Shown: positions 50,667 to 60,616, counted from the stretch's first letter. The stretch: 64,000 nt of DNA from Shewanella eurypsychrophilus (GCF_007004545.3 NZ_CP045503.2:5334501-5398500), one strand, 5' to 3'. Notes: generated from the letters alone by a model not told the origin. A program made the numbers and translations.

Positions 50667-50762
50667 AAAAACTCCAAACGTGCCATTAAATAGCAGCCAA
50701 TAAAAAAGGCGAAACTTAGTTCGCCTTATTTTACACTTGTTATACCCCTTTGGGTAAACGAG

Positions 50763-51608
<846 letters not shown>

Positions 51609-52018
51609 TGTCGTCCACCAGTGATTGACTTCAGCCTTGTGTCAGGCTGTATAGTTTCTATCCATGTTCAGATAGTAACCGATATTAATAATTCATTCCC
51701 CTGCTACAAATCAAGTATTTATATACATTTTTAATCATAATTCTCAATTCATAGCGCTAACGCCCTATTTTGTCAGTTATTTGCATCAAATTACAACTCT
51801 ATGACATGAAAAATTGTTAAACATAGCATCGAGCTAAAACAGGTATTTTGTGCGCCCCTTCATAGTTTAAGCGACCATGATTGAAGCAGACTCAAATGAA
51901 GCGATATAATAACTGAGTAAATTAGTAAGGTACTATGGTTGCTAAACATCTGAGGGTGACTAGACATCTAAGATTTTAAACCACAGCACCATTTTGTGAA
52001 CATGTGAAAGGAACGGTT
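51609..52018. promoter_or_regulatory. Gap upstream of the YgbA-like gene with a promoter candidate
   Basis: TTGAAG (51881-51886) and a perfect TATAAT (51905-51910) are 18 bp apart, giving a leader of about 100 bases to the start at 52019. The direct repeat ACATCT (51947 and 51964 areas) in the leader may be regulatory. Otherwise nothing is seen in this stretch. Confidence 0.45.
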
Positions 52019-52414
52019 ATGGCAACGCAGGAGTTACTTCAAGGTAAATTACTACGCGAATTTCAGACCATACAAGCTATGGTTGAGATCTATTGTCGCG
52101 CTCATAAACATGGCGACATGTCTGATTGCCAAGCGTGCCAAGAGTTTCTTCAATACGCCCATACTCGCTTAGATCGCTGCCCCTATGGACAAGAAAAGCC
52201 AACCTGCAATAAATGTCCGGTACACTGTTATAAACCCCATATGAAGGAGAAGGCTAGAGAGATCATGATTTTTGCGGGTCCAAAAATGCTTCTGCCTCAT
52301 CCCATTATGGCGATACGACACTTATTATCAGGCAGAGGTGACATTCCCGGTAAACCACCGCTTCACCAGTCAAACCGCCATCTAAGAAAGCAGCAGGAAG
52401 CTAAAACGGAATAA
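52019..52414 (+). CDS. Nitrous oxide-stimulated promoter family protein (YgbA-like)
   Basis: From ATG 52019 (AAAGGA upstream) the product is 131 residues. It carries the family pattern MVEIYCRAHKHG, CQACQEFLQYAHTRLDRCPYG, KPTCNKCPVHCYKPHMKEKAREIM and GPKMLLPHPIMAIRHL. The seven cysteines look suited to metal or cluster binding. Relatives such as Escherichia coli YgbA are linked to nitrosative stress, with no proven reaction. It stands alone. The five codons before this start are poor and lack their own ribosome site. Confidence 0.85.
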   Translation: MATQELLQGKLLREFQTIQAMVEIYCRAHKHGDMSDCQACQEFLQYAHTRLDRCPYGQEKPTCNKCPVHCYKPHMKEKAREIMIFAGPKMLLPHPIMAIRHLLSGRGDIPGKPPLHQSNRHLRKQQEAKTE

Positions 52415-52821
52415 CACCCACTTTCGTCACTTACTTCTAACTTCATTCATTACCAACAATAGTGATTCAACATCTATTGTGAGTGCTATTTGGCATACTT
52501 TCACTATTTCACTTTTAAATGAACTTTCCACCAACAAGCACCGCCTAACTGACCAGAACATTAATCAAATTTTATTCTAGCCAATGATCCTGTCGCCTTA
52601 ATCACACACCTATAGATAAAAACAACTAGTAGAATACTGATTGGTATAAGGCATAGGTTAATTTCCCTAATGGTCATTATGCATCTGTGTTACGCATCAT
52701 TTGTTAAAGGTTCTATATACTTATCAATCTTGTACACGCCATGTTTCATACTCAATAAATAGGTGATTATTTACCCGATTTAACTTGCTCTTGCCTACTC
52801 TACAGTTGACAATGAATTGCT
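52415..52821. other. Gap before the seven-helix membrane protein gene
   Basis: No gene is visible in this 407-bp stretch. It contains the palindrome ATACTGATTGGTATAA (52634-52649), identical in reverse to 47643-47658. The remainder is AT-rich. Confidence 0.4.
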
Positions 52822-53736
52822 ATGAATGAATTTAATGACTTTTTATCACAGAGTTATTGGTGGTTATCACTTCTCGGCGGTCTGCACTGCATCGGGCTAG
52901 GCCTGTACATTCGCTATATTTACCGAGAGGGCAATGGAAACCATAAGCTACTCGGTAGTATATTTAGCTTAATGGCACTGTATTTTTTCACCGGTATGCT
53001 CAACCGGGATAACTCTCCAGCACCAATACACCTGTTATTCACTCTCATCATTCCTGTCTATTTCCTATTGATGCCACTCCTGTATCTCTACTGCTACAGA
53101 AGTTTGCACAATATTCGTCGGCCAATCCGCTTTTCAAAGCATTTTTACCTTGCACTGATTGTCGCAGTTATCGTACTCACTGCATCACTAATCAGTAAAA
53201 ACATCACACCAGAAACCAGTTTAATCTCGTTAAGCAAAGAGACCAGGCTAGGCTATTTGGGCCAATTAGGGGCCTTGCTCCCAGGCTTGCTCAGCTTACA
53301 AACCGCTACCTACTTTTTTCTGATTATACGCATGCTCACTAAGCACCGAGGACGCACGCCTAATGTGCATCAGGAGAGCTTAAGAGATATTAAGTTTCGT
53401 TGGCTGCTCGTACTGACATTTTCAATGATGGCTAACTGGTTAATCCGCACCGTGCTGGTCATTCTTCCCTTCTATTTTGGTGATCAAATTTCAGATCTCA
53501 CTCAGGTATTTACCCGCTTAGCCCTGCTATTGACCATCTATATTTTAGCTATATATGGGCTACAGCAAATAACAAGAGCCGCTTATTTGAGAGGCAGACT
53601 CACCATTAACAGCAATAGTAGTAATAACAACATTAATAAGGCCAGTTCCCAACTACTCAGCTCAGAGGAATTAAGCTACCTTCATCAGCTATTGAAAGAG
53701 GACCCCAAAAAAGATCAAGTTGATCATAAAGTGTGA
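52822..53736 (+). CDS. Multi-pass membrane protein resembling an AraC-type sensor without its DNA-binding domain
   Basis: The 304-residue protein has seven hydrophobic helices (about 14-30, 43-59, 68-90, 104-124, 145-170, 192-215, 230-248) and a short cytoplasmic tail ending LSSEELSYLHQLLKED and a few basic residues. The pattern resembles the membrane part of AraC-type regulators in which a helix-turn-helix follows such a tail; here the frame stops before it and no continuation is seen in other frames downstream. It may be a truncated regulator or an independent sensor. The S9 peptidase gene follows after 117 bp. Confidence 0.6.
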   Translation: MNEFNDFLSQSYWWLSLLGGLHCIGLGLYIRYIYREGNGNHKLLGSIFSLMALYFFTGMLNRDNSPAPIHLLFTLIIPVYFLLMPLLYLYCYRSLHNIRRPIRFSKHFYLALIVAVIVLTASLISKNITPETSLISLSKETRLGYLGQLGALLPGLLSLQTATYFFLIIRMLTKHRGRTPNVHQESLRDIKFRWLLVLTFSMMANWLIRTVLVILPFYFGDQISDLTQVFTRLALLLTIYILAIYGLQQITRAAYLRGRLTINSNSSNNNINKASSQLLSSEELSYLHQLLKEDPKKDQVDHKV

Positions 53737-53853
53737 TCGACTTGAACAAATATATCATTGCTTTTCACCTCTCTATATTTCCGAGCTGAAGCTTTTACGT
53801 TATTGTGTCTGCAACAAAAATAACTAAAGCATTCAAATATAAAAGGGATAAAG

Positions 53854-55932
53854 ATGGGAAAGGCATATCAAGTATCAAAGCTTGCGGTGATCACTGCGGG
53901 GCTCCTGTTAACGTCATCATCTTCACTCGCATCAGAGCGAAATCATCAAATAACCATTGATGATTTTTTCGATATCGGCGGCATGAGTAGCGTAAAGCTC
54001 AGCCCTAATGGCAAACAAGCTATTTGGTTAGAATCTCGCTGGGACAAAGAACTGGATAAAACCCAAAAAGACCTGTGGCAAGTCAATACTAAAACGCGCC
54101 AAACTACACGTCTGACCTTTACTAATGAAAGTGAATCTAGCCCAGTTTGGAGTCCAGACGGTGACTATATTTACTACTTAGGTAAGGTGACTCATGAAAA
54201 TAAAAAAGCGCCATTCAACGGTAAAAGCCAAGTTTTCAGAATAAGCAAAGATGGTGGTGAAGCTGTGCCTATGACCAAAGAGGTCGAAGGTGTTAACGCT
54301 TTCTCAATCAGTAATGACGGCAATAACCTGTATTTTCTCGCCACTAAAACAGTCAAAGATAAAGACCTCTGGGCTGGAATGCGTGCCAGTCACGATGCGC
54401 CAAAATATGGCCATGGAGAAAGAAAAACTAACCCTATCTACAAGTTAGATCTACAACATTTTAAACAAGAGTTATTACTCGATGATGACAAGGTCGTTTG
54501 GCAATTTAATGTCAGCGATGACGAAAGCCAGATTGCGCGGATCACCACATCAGATAATGAGCTGGTGTATCTAGAGGGCTGGTCAAATATTGAGGTTTAC
54601 AACACTCAAAATAAAACCAATAAAGTATTAGAAGACAACAGCTGGCGTGAACAAGCCCCCTCTGCTTATGGTTGGCTACTCGGCTTAGACTGGCACAGTG
54701 ATAATCAGCAACTTGCCTTTAGAATCGACTTCGATGGTCACCCAGGAAAGCTGTTTATCAGCAACACTAAGACTGATGCTCTAGTGGAGCTAACACGTCC
54801 AGATGATGTCACACTCAATTCAGCAGATATTCAGTGGCGTCCTAACAGCGATGAGCTCTGTTATCGAGGTTCAGAGCATGCTCGAGTCAAACTATTCTGT
54901 ACTGAAGTTGAAGATGGTAAGCAAGGTGATACACGCACTGTAGTCAAAGATGATCTTGTCATTGGTAGTTACAGCTTTAGCCACAATGGAGAAAAGCTCG
55001 CCTTTAGTCATAACGGTCTGGAACACTTCTATGACCTATACATCGCCGATGCCGACAGTAAACGTGCTAAATATAAGCGCATGACCAATATCAATCCACA
55101 AGTTGATAGCTGGATCTTGCCGCAAATAAAAATCGTCAAATGGCAGGCGCCAGATGGGTCAACAGTCGAGGGGATATTAGACCTCCCAGCTGGGTATAAG
55201 AAAGAAGATGGTCCATTGCCATTAATTGTGCAAATTCATGGCGGCCCGACATCTGCAACACCTTTTGCGCTGCAACATAGATCTTATGGTCGCTCCACCT
55301 TCACTGCAAACGGCTGGGCTTTATTATCTCCAAACTATCGTGGCTCTACCGGTTACGGTGACAAGTTCCTTACCGATCTCGTGGGTAAAGAACATGATAT
55401 TGAAGTCAAAGACATCATGGCTGGTGTCGATCAATTGATCGCTGATGGTATAGCCGATGGCAGCAAGATGGCTGTAATGGGTTGGAGTAATGGTGGTTAC
55501 CTCACTAATGCATTAATCAGTACCAATACCCGCTTCAAGGCGGCCAGCTCAGGTGCTGGAGTGTTTGATCAGCGCTTACAATGGATGCTAGAGGACACAC
55601 CGGGCCACGTGGTTAACTTCATGGAAGGGCTTCCTTGGGAAAAACCTGATGCTTATACCCACGGATCTTCACTCACCCATGCAGACAAGATCAAAACCCC
55701 GACTCTGATCCACATCGGCGAGAATGATCAGCGTGTGCCAGCCGGTCATGCTCAAGGCTTATATCGTGCCCTAAAGCATTACCTCAATGTGCCAGTGGAG
55801 TTAATCGTCTATCCGGGTGAAGGCCATGGCCTGAGCAAGTATCAACACAGAAAGGCTAAGATGGAATGGGATCAGAAGTGGTTCAATCATTATGTACTAG
55901 ATAAAAGTGTGTTAGATAAGGCTATCGATTAA
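53854..55932 (+). CDS. Periplasmic S9-family peptidase, second type
   Basis: The protein has 692 residues with a signal peptide ending SSLASE, a beta-propeller region (about 35-410) and an alpha/beta hydrolase domain (about 430-690). Catalytic motifs are MGWSNGGY (Ser near 549), IGENDQRVP (Asp near 630) and GEGHGLSK (His near 663). It is a different branch from the lipoprotein S9 peptidase at 18013. It likely releases or trims peptides in the periplasm. Two stem-loops follow. Confidence 0.88.
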   Translation: MGKAYQVSKLAVITAGLLLTSSSSLASERNHQITIDDFFDIGGMSSVKLSPNGKQAIWLESRWDKELDKTQKDLWQVNTKTRQTTRLTFTNESESSPVWSPDGDYIYYLGKVTHENKKAPFNGKSQVFRISKDGGEAVPMTKEVEGVNAFSISNDGNNLYFLATKTVKDKDLWAGMRASHDAPKYGHGERKTNPIYKLDLQHFKQELLLDDDKVVWQFNVSDDESQIARITTSDNELVYLEGWSNIEVYNTQNKTNKVLEDNSWREQAPSAYGWLLGLDWHSDNQQLAFRIDFDGHPGKLFISNTKTDALVELTRPDDVTLNSADIQWRPNSDELCYRGSEHARVKLFCTEVEDGKQGDTRTVVKDDLVIGSYSFSHNGEKLAFSHNGLEHFYDLYIADADSKRAKYKRMTNINPQVDSWILPQIKIVKWQAPDGSTVEGILDLPAGYKKEDGPLPLIVQIHGGPTSATPFALQHRSYGRSTFTANGWALLSPNYRGSTGYGDKFLTDLVGKEHDIEVKDIMAGVDQLIADGIADGSKMAVMGWSNGGYLTNALISTNTRFKAASSGAGVFDQRLQWMLEDTPGHVVNFMEGLPWEKPDAYTHGSSLTHADKIKTPTLIHIGENDQRVPAGHAQGLYRALKHYLNVPVELIVYPGEGHGLSKYQHRKAKMEWDQKWFNHYVLDKSVLDKAID

Positions 55933-55942
55933 AAATCAATAG

Positions 55943-55972
55943 CTAAAGTAAGCTGTGAACGGCTTACTTTAG
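55943..55972 (+). terminator. Stem-loop after second S9 peptidase gene
   Basis: CTAAAGTAAGC (55943-55953) pairs with GCTTACTTTAG (55962-55972), 11 bp and perfect, but with no T run. Confidence 0.6.
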
Positions 55973-56000
55973 TCTGTACCTTAGCTGACAAGCTCAGATA

Positions 56001-56025
56001 AAAGCGCCTTTAACGGCGCTTTTTA
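56001..56025 (+). terminator. Terminator downstream of second S9 peptidase gene
   Basis: AAAGCGCC, TTTAAC and GGCGCT are followed by TTTTTATT; a standard terminator. Confidence 0.8.
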
Positions 56026-56119
56026 TTGCCTGTAGCATTCTATTTAGGTCAATTGCTGGGTATGGTGTATAGGTATTTCATTAAATTGGTTTTAGCAGCA
56101 TTTTTGCAACGGAGTCCAA

Positions 56120-56677
56120 ATGAACAAGTTCATTTCAACCACATGTATTCTTATCGTCAGCCTTTTTATGAGCCAGGCCGCTATCGCAGATGAAAGCTAT
56201 GCCGAGACAGTTGCTAACTTTAAGCAGGCTAACGATACCCATAAATTTTTCGATAATGCTTATGGATATGCGATCTTCCCTACCGTGGGCAAAGGTGGAT
56301 TCGGCATCGGAGCCGCATATGGTAAAGGGCGTGTATTTAAAGGCAATGGCTACGCAGGTGACACCAGCCTGACTCAGATATCTATTGGATTCCAGATTGG
56401 TGGCCAAGCCTATAGTGAGATCATCTTCTTCAAAGATGCTAAAGCCTACAATGAGTTTACCAGTGGCAGCTTCGAGTTTGGTGCTCAGGCATCGGCAGTA
56501 GCCATCACTATCGGCGCTAACGCTCAGGCAGGTACCACAGGTAACTCAAGCAGTGCAGGCAAATCAGCCGCTAAAGCCGCCTATATCAATGGCATGGCAG
56601 TTTATACGCTAGCAAAAGGCGGCTTGATGTTTGAAGCAGCGCTAGCAGGACAATCGTTTACCTTTGAAGAGAAGTAA
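56120..56677 (+). CDS. SYLF-domain (Ysc84-like) exported protein
   Basis: The 185-residue protein has a signal peptide ending AAIADE and a SYLF domain (GYAIFPTVGKGGFGIGAAYG, SIGFQIGGQAYSEIIFF, ending LAGQSFTFEE). SYLF proteins bind phospholipids in eukaryotes; bacterial members are exported and poorly understood. A glycine/serine-rich loop (NAQAGTTGNSSSAGKSAA, about 135-155) is notable. It stands alone. Beyond it the sequence changes to repeat-rich and integron-like DNA. Confidence 0.82.
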   Translation: MNKFISTTCILIVSLFMSQAAIADESYAETVANFKQANDTHKFFDNAYGYAIFPTVGKGGFGIGAAYGKGRVFKGNGYAGDTSLTQISIGFQIGGQAYSEIIFFKDAKAYNEFTSGSFEFGAQASAVAITIGANAQAGTTGNSSSAGKSAAKAAYINGMAVYTLAKGGLMFEAALAGQSFTFEEK

Positions 56678-57044
56678 GGTTTGAGGTTTCTAGGTTCTAG
56701 GTTCTAGAAACTAGGGCCTTCTGCAATTTGTTGTCGGATAACAAGTTTCAAATATCTTTCTTGATATTGGGTTCATTGAGCAGGTTTGGTATTGGGTTAG
56801 CTTGCTCAGTACCAAAGCTTCATTGGTATTTATTGCTTGCAGCAGGTGCTGTAAATGGATTTACGAATGTCATGATTGCAAGGATGTGAATGAGTGACCT
56901 CACATGTAGCTACTTCTGTAGGGCGCTGGCTCTTGATTTCATAAGAAGTGTCCCTATACGCTCTGCGGTTTCATCCCTGAAACCGAAGCCCACAGCCGTA
57001 TCTACATCAGCTTATTCACTTCTTCGATTATATTACCTAGTGAC
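56678..57044. other. Non-coding transition into the cassette region
   Basis: It starts with a repeat of TTCTAGG units forming a hairpin (GTTTCTAG at 56686 with CTAGAAAC at 56704). The rest has no convincing gene. No integron integrase is present here. Confidence 0.4.
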
Positions 57045-57165
57045 TGATGCTGCGTTAAGTAGTGAGTAACGCTGCCACCGAATCTAAACAATTGCACTTT
57101 AACCACAAGGCTCGATTCGAACTGAAAATGCCACGAGTTGGGAATCTCTCTTAAATGCTTTGTTA
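57045..57165 (-). other. attC-like recombination site after the SIR2-like gene
   Basis: Read on the plus strand the right end is CTTAA-N7-GTTA, and the left end has GCTGCGTTAAGTAGTGAG. The left outer box is TGAT where TAAC is expected. The inner boxes TTAAG and CTTAA are complementary. The last bases contain the SIR2-like gene stop codon, as in gene cassettes. It resembles the Vibrio repeat attC type in length and layout. Confidence 0.65.
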
Positions 57166-58065
57166 GCTTAATGCCCAAGGAGTTCGGTACAGTTCATCAT
57201 AGGAGCTCTCATGCACAACTTGGACCCCTACACTACTTAAAAACAATGTTTGTCCAGTTGATAATACGCTTGTATTCGCATGAACAAAATAAGCTGCCTT
57301 TCTACGGTGAGGAAATAGATTAAAGTACTTTGCTCGCTCTATTAGCAGCCAACGTAAAAAGACTTCTGTTGTATCTAAACCAAGCCCGATAAATATTAAG
57401 TCATTATTGAAAACAACATGTAACCAACTTTGATAACCAGACCATTCATCTACATTTTTTCCTGAAAACAACCTCGATTCATTACCTTTATGAATTAGCC
57501 TTCTAGCTCTCTCGACTGAGCCCATATAATGGGATAACCCCAACCGTATACTTCGGTTGTATCGCTGCATTCCGTTGATGTGCCAGATGGCAAACTCACC
57601 GGCAGGATCACGAACTTGATGATTAGAGAAATAACTTTCCCAAGGATAAAAGTCAGTAAAAGATTTTGAATTAAAGTGCGTGATGTCTTTAGTAAAACTT
57701 GAGGACAATGTTTCCTCAAAGTTTGTGGTTAATATTGGTACATTCTTACTCTGAGCCCATGTAGAAATACCCACATGATGCTCTTTTGGTGTCCAGTTAC
57801 TCATTAAGCCACAGAACTCTTTCTGCAAGTTAATTTCGTCAGAACTCTTAGTTAAATCGAGAGCGTCATAAAATTCAGTAAGCGAGATCCCTTCGGGTGC
57901 AGACAGCTGTGATGCTGACTTACTGTGAATTTCCCACAGCTTTAATAGCATTTTGTCCCAAGAGTTGTTTCCATCAGCACGAGTACTGTTGTATCGATTG
58001 ATACCGTTGCCAATTACGAGCGCAGGCTTTAATCTTCCATCATCTAATATATCTACTAACTTCAA
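57163..58065 (-). CDS. SIR2-like domain protein in a gene cassette
   Basis: The 300-residue protein matches the SIR2-like (SIR2_2) fold: ALVIGNGINRY near the N-terminus, VPILTTNFEETL (about 109-120), HINGMQRYNRSIRLG (about 165-180), LIFIGLGLDTTE and a final AYFVHA segment. Proteins of this fold often break down NAD in antiphage systems, alone or with partners. The residues IGNGIN and TNFE keep the nucleotide-binding pattern. Its stop codon overlaps an attC-like site and its start lies 21 bp from the next one, so it is a mobile cassette. Low-GC, foreign-looking codon use fits. The defence role is inferred. Confidence 0.75.
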   Translation of the reverse strand: MKLVDILDDGRLKPALVIGNGINRYNSTRADGNNSWDKMLLKLWEIHSKSASQLSAPEGISLTEFYDALDLTKSSDEINLQKEFCGLMSNWTPKEHHVGISTWAQSKNVPILTTNFEETLSSSFTKDITHFNSKSFTDFYPWESYFSNHQVRDPAGEFAIWHINGMQRYNRSIRLGLSHYMGSVERARRLIHKGNESRLFSGKNVDEWSGYQSWLHVVFNNDLIFIGLGLDTTEVFLRWLLIERAKYFNLFPHRRKAAYFVHANTSVLSTGQTLFLSSVGVQVVHESSYDELYRTPWALS

Positions 58066-58085
58066 ATTTAACCTCTTATTTAAGC

Positions 58086-58205
58086 TAACGCCGCATTAAG
58101 TCGTGAGCATCACCTCCACCAGACCTAAAATATCGTGTCGTAGATACTAAACTTGATTTACACAAAAAATTCCAAATGTCGCTAATCTGTCTTAACGATT
58201 TGTTA
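58086..58205 (-). other. attC-like recombination site after the channel gene
   Basis: On the plus strand the ends are TAAC-GCCGCA-TTAAG and CTTAA-CGATTT-GTTA, so both outer (TAAC/GTTA) and inner (TTAAG/CTTAA) boxes are complementary with 6-base spacers. About 90 bases of central sequence lie between. The left end shares 14 of 17 bases with the site at 57045. It lies 2 bp from the channel gene stop. Confidence 0.75.
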
Positions 58206-58207
58206 TG

Positions 58208-59152
58208 TTATTCCCCCCCACCTTTTGTCTTATATGTTTCATTTTTGTAGTTGATATTTGATGTAAAATTGGTCAGTACAAGACCAATTAAAACCAAGGT
58301 GTACATTGACTGAGTAATAACCAAAACCTTAGATTTAAGATCATTTGGCAGCATGTCGCCATAGCCAATTGTAGTTGCTGTTATAAAACTAAAATAGATT
58401 GCATCAATGCTGCCTTTTAGACCATCGATTGAAGCAAACCCCTCGTAAAGTACTCCAAACCCCAAACAAATCTCGACATAGTTAATCATCACCATCAGGT
58501 AAGATCTTTTATTTGAAATTGGACTAACATATATATCAGACAGAAAAATTAGCCCCAAGAGGTACAAAAGAGTTTCAACTAGCAGATAACCAGTTAAAGC
58601 TAGAACAAATGGATTTGACTGTAACTCTAATGAGAATACAACTAACGGAAAACATAGCTTTACCACAACGTAGAACTCTGTTGCTAGTTTTCTGCACAAC
58701 AACCCACCGTAACCTGAAATATGCCTTACATACAAACCAGGAAATACGAATGCGGAAATCACTAGTAGCAATCTAAGTAATCTCTCGATTCCAAATGTTT
58801 TTTCTGTCTTCTCATTCCAGATTTTAGATACTTTCCAGCCTTGAGACTTAATCGCTGGATGTACAAATCGTTTTTCAGAGACTAAATCACTACAAATAAG
58901 TTTCAAGAAGAATTTTATCACTAAAAGCAACCACCTAAACCAATGAATATAAAAATCTAATATATTATGCCAACGCTCTTTGGAAAGGATACTCTCAAAC
59001 CTTCTTATAAAAATGCGTTTAAAACAATTATGTAACCTTGCTGCAAAAATTATATCCAATACACTCTTGATCAAAACGCTCAAGCAAACTTTCATTCTAT
59101 TGAATATACAACTGTATATTGTACATCCCAATAGCAAAGCGTGAATTGACAC
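58208..59152 (-). CDS. Two-helix potassium channel-like protein in a gene cassette
   Basis: The frame gives 314 residues from GTG 59152; ATG 59095 is an alternative, and neither has an ideal ribosome site. The C-terminal third has the pore layout of Ion_trans_2 channels: a helix, the selectivity filter TTIGYGD (near 269-275) and a final helix (VLVITQSMYTLVLIGLVL). The first two thirds contain further hydrophobic segments and no clear regulatory domain. It is followed by an attC-like site. Why a cassette should carry an ion channel is unknown; membrane channels do occur in antiphage systems. Codon use is AT-rich. Confidence 0.72.
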   Translation of the reverse strand: MSIHALLLGCTIYSCIFNRMKVCLSVLIKSVLDIIFAARLHNCFKRIFIRRFESILSKERWHNILDFYIHWFRWLLLVIKFFLKLICSDLVSEKRFVHPAIKSQGWKVSKIWNEKTEKTFGIERLLRLLLVISAFVFPGLYVRHISGYGGLLCRKLATEFYVVVKLCFPLVVFSLELQSNPFVLALTGYLLVETLLYLLGLIFLSDIYVSPISNKRSYLMVMINYVEICLGFGVLYEGFASIDGLKGSIDAIYFSFITATTIGYGDMLPNDLKSKVLVITQSMYTLVLIGLVLTNFTSNINYKNETYKTKGGGE

Positions 59153-59205
59153 TCCTCAAACTTTCACAAAAGACACAAAAGCTCAAAATTATCGATATGG
59201 CTCTA

Positions 59206-59225
59206 CCGTGACATCCTTGTCACGG
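59206..59225. other. Perfect hairpin upstream of the channel gene
   Basis: CCGTGACA (59206-59213) pairs with TGTCACGG (59218-59225) around a 4-base loop, about 55 bp upstream of the channel frame. It is not an attC box. Role unknown. Confidence 0.4.
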
Positions 59226-59307
59226 AAGGTCACTGCCGCGTTTACACCTGCTATGACTTCAAGAAAGTTGTTTCTTGATTGGGGTTTACAGTTCATAACT
59301 AATTTCT

Positions 59308-59382
59308 GTCGGATAAGCGGCACCTGTTGCCAGGTGCTGCTCTCCTAAGAACCGTACGTGCAACTTTCACTGCATACGGCTC
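59308..59382 (-). mobile_element. Group II intron 3' remnant (domains V and VI)
   Basis: Minus-strand 59382-59349 is a 34-base segment with the domain V hallmarks GAGCCGTATGC, GTGAAAG and ACGTACGGTTC. It is followed by a domain VI-like hairpin (GCACCTG and CAGGTGC at 59319-59336) and an intron-like 3' end TTATCCGAC at 59308. No reverse transcriptase frame or 5' end is seen, so it is a fragment. Confidence 0.65.
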
Positions 59383-59400
59383 AAGCCTCGAACAAAGGGG

Positions 59401-59802
59401 TCGGAGCGAATAAGGTCAAACCTTCTTGTAAATCCACAAGTGTAGATACGGCTGCGAGCTTCCAAATCAGGGATGATTTGGCAGAGCTTCCATGGATGGA
59501 CTTGCAGCGTCTCGCAGAAGCATCTGCACATCCCCCGCTGGGAAGCGTTAGATAACAATAGAGTAATGACCTTCAATGACATATGCCAACAGCAAAGGTC
59601 ACTGGATTCCGGCTAAAAAGCTCTGCCGGAATGACAAAAAATGAATAAACAGCTCGGAGCGAATAAGGTCAAATGTTCTTGTAAACCACCAAGTGTAGAT
59701 ACGGCTGCGAGCTTCGACAGCATGGAAGCTGTCGCAGAGCCCACAGGGATGTGCTTGCGGCGTTTCGCAGAAGCATCTACATAGCCCCCGCTGGGAAGCG
59801 AT
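59401..59802. repeat. Two long direct repeats next to the intron remnant
   Basis: About 150 bases at 59401-59551 recur at 59654-59802 (shared TCGGAGCGAATAAGGTCAAA, GTGTAGATACGGCTGCGAGC and CCCCCGCTGGGAAGCG). A short third piece (GTGTAGATACGGCTGC) is at 59910. Frames across the repeats read differently and have no ribosome sites, so I call them non-coding. The stretch up to 60031 holds nothing else. Confidence 0.7.
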
Positions 59803-60031
59803 AGGTTGCCATGAAAGTACGACTTTCAAACACGCTTCCAAGTATCAATGATGCCACAACCTCAATCAAAAAATGTAATCAGTCTTCATTCGAAGAGATT
59901 GATAAACGGGTGTAGATACGGCTGCCAGGCGGTAGGTTACATTTAAGGTACGACCTTCAACCCCACCACCAAATACCAACTCAGCCGAAAGCTAAATCAA
60001 AAAATGTCATCAACCTTCATTCAAAGGCGAA

Positions 60032-60616
60032 CTACTTATGTCCCCATGGAACTGGCGGTAACGCTACCGGTTTAGTCAGGTCAAAGTCGACTCTGAAATC
60101 ACGCTCTTCACGTGTCAGGCGATAAGTAAACTCTTGTGGTTTGATGTACATATGCCACACATTGGTAATAGAGACATTTAAACCATTTTCTCTAAAGTTA
60201 TTGATCGAATAGGCATCGACGGGAAAAGACTGCTCAGTTGCACTTCCCATATCTGCAGTCATACCGCCATACATAGTCACCTTGTCTTCACTGCCATCTT
60301 TGTGACGATGATCGTGGGCTAAATGTAAGCCGTATTGAGTTTTAGTGATCACCCAAGTACGGGAATGGTCATCACCAACATGAAAAGGAACTTTTAGTTC
60401 CGTGTCGGTACACTCACGCACATGCATGATAAGTTTCTTTCCGTTGAATGCTGAGTCGGCAGTGTTTCCTGCTGTCACAGTGCCTTCGAACGCTTTACCA
60501 CAATGGGCAGCAATACTATCGAAAAAATCTGTCTGCTCAGTGGTTACAGCCATAGCCGGAAGTGCAAAAGTAGTGGCGGCTAAAAGAGCTACCTGTGAGT
60601 ATTTTGTTGTTTTCAT
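60032..60616 (-). CDS. Periplasmic protein of unknown function
   Basis: From ATG 60616 the product is about 194 residues with a signal peptide ending near ALPAMAV. The mature part has HCGKAFEGTV, VRECTDTELKVPFHVGDDHSR and HLAHDHRHKDGSEDKV; the cluster of His and Asp in the last could bind metal. I do not recognise the family. It stands alone, separated by 170 bp from the ttrA gene on the same strand, with a terminator in between. Confidence 0.65.
   Translation of the reverse strand: MKTTKYSQVALLAATTFALPAMAVTTEQTDFFDSIAAHCGKAFEGTVTAGNTADSAFNGKKLIMHVRECTDTELKVPFHVGDDHSRTWVITKTQYGLHLAHDHRHKDGSEDKVTMYGGMTADMGSATEQSFPVDAYSINNFRENGLNVSITNVWHMYIKPQEFTYRLTREERDFRVDFDLTKPVALPPVPWGHK

Noticed and set aside
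57138..57323. Plus-strand frame over the attC site and SIR2-like gene end
   Set aside because: It overlaps the better supported SIR2-like gene on the other strand.
59358..59841. Short open frames in the repeats beside the intron remnant
   Set aside because: The frames follow the repeated DNA and the intron domain V, and their peptides (for example CRCFCET) have no protein-like features.
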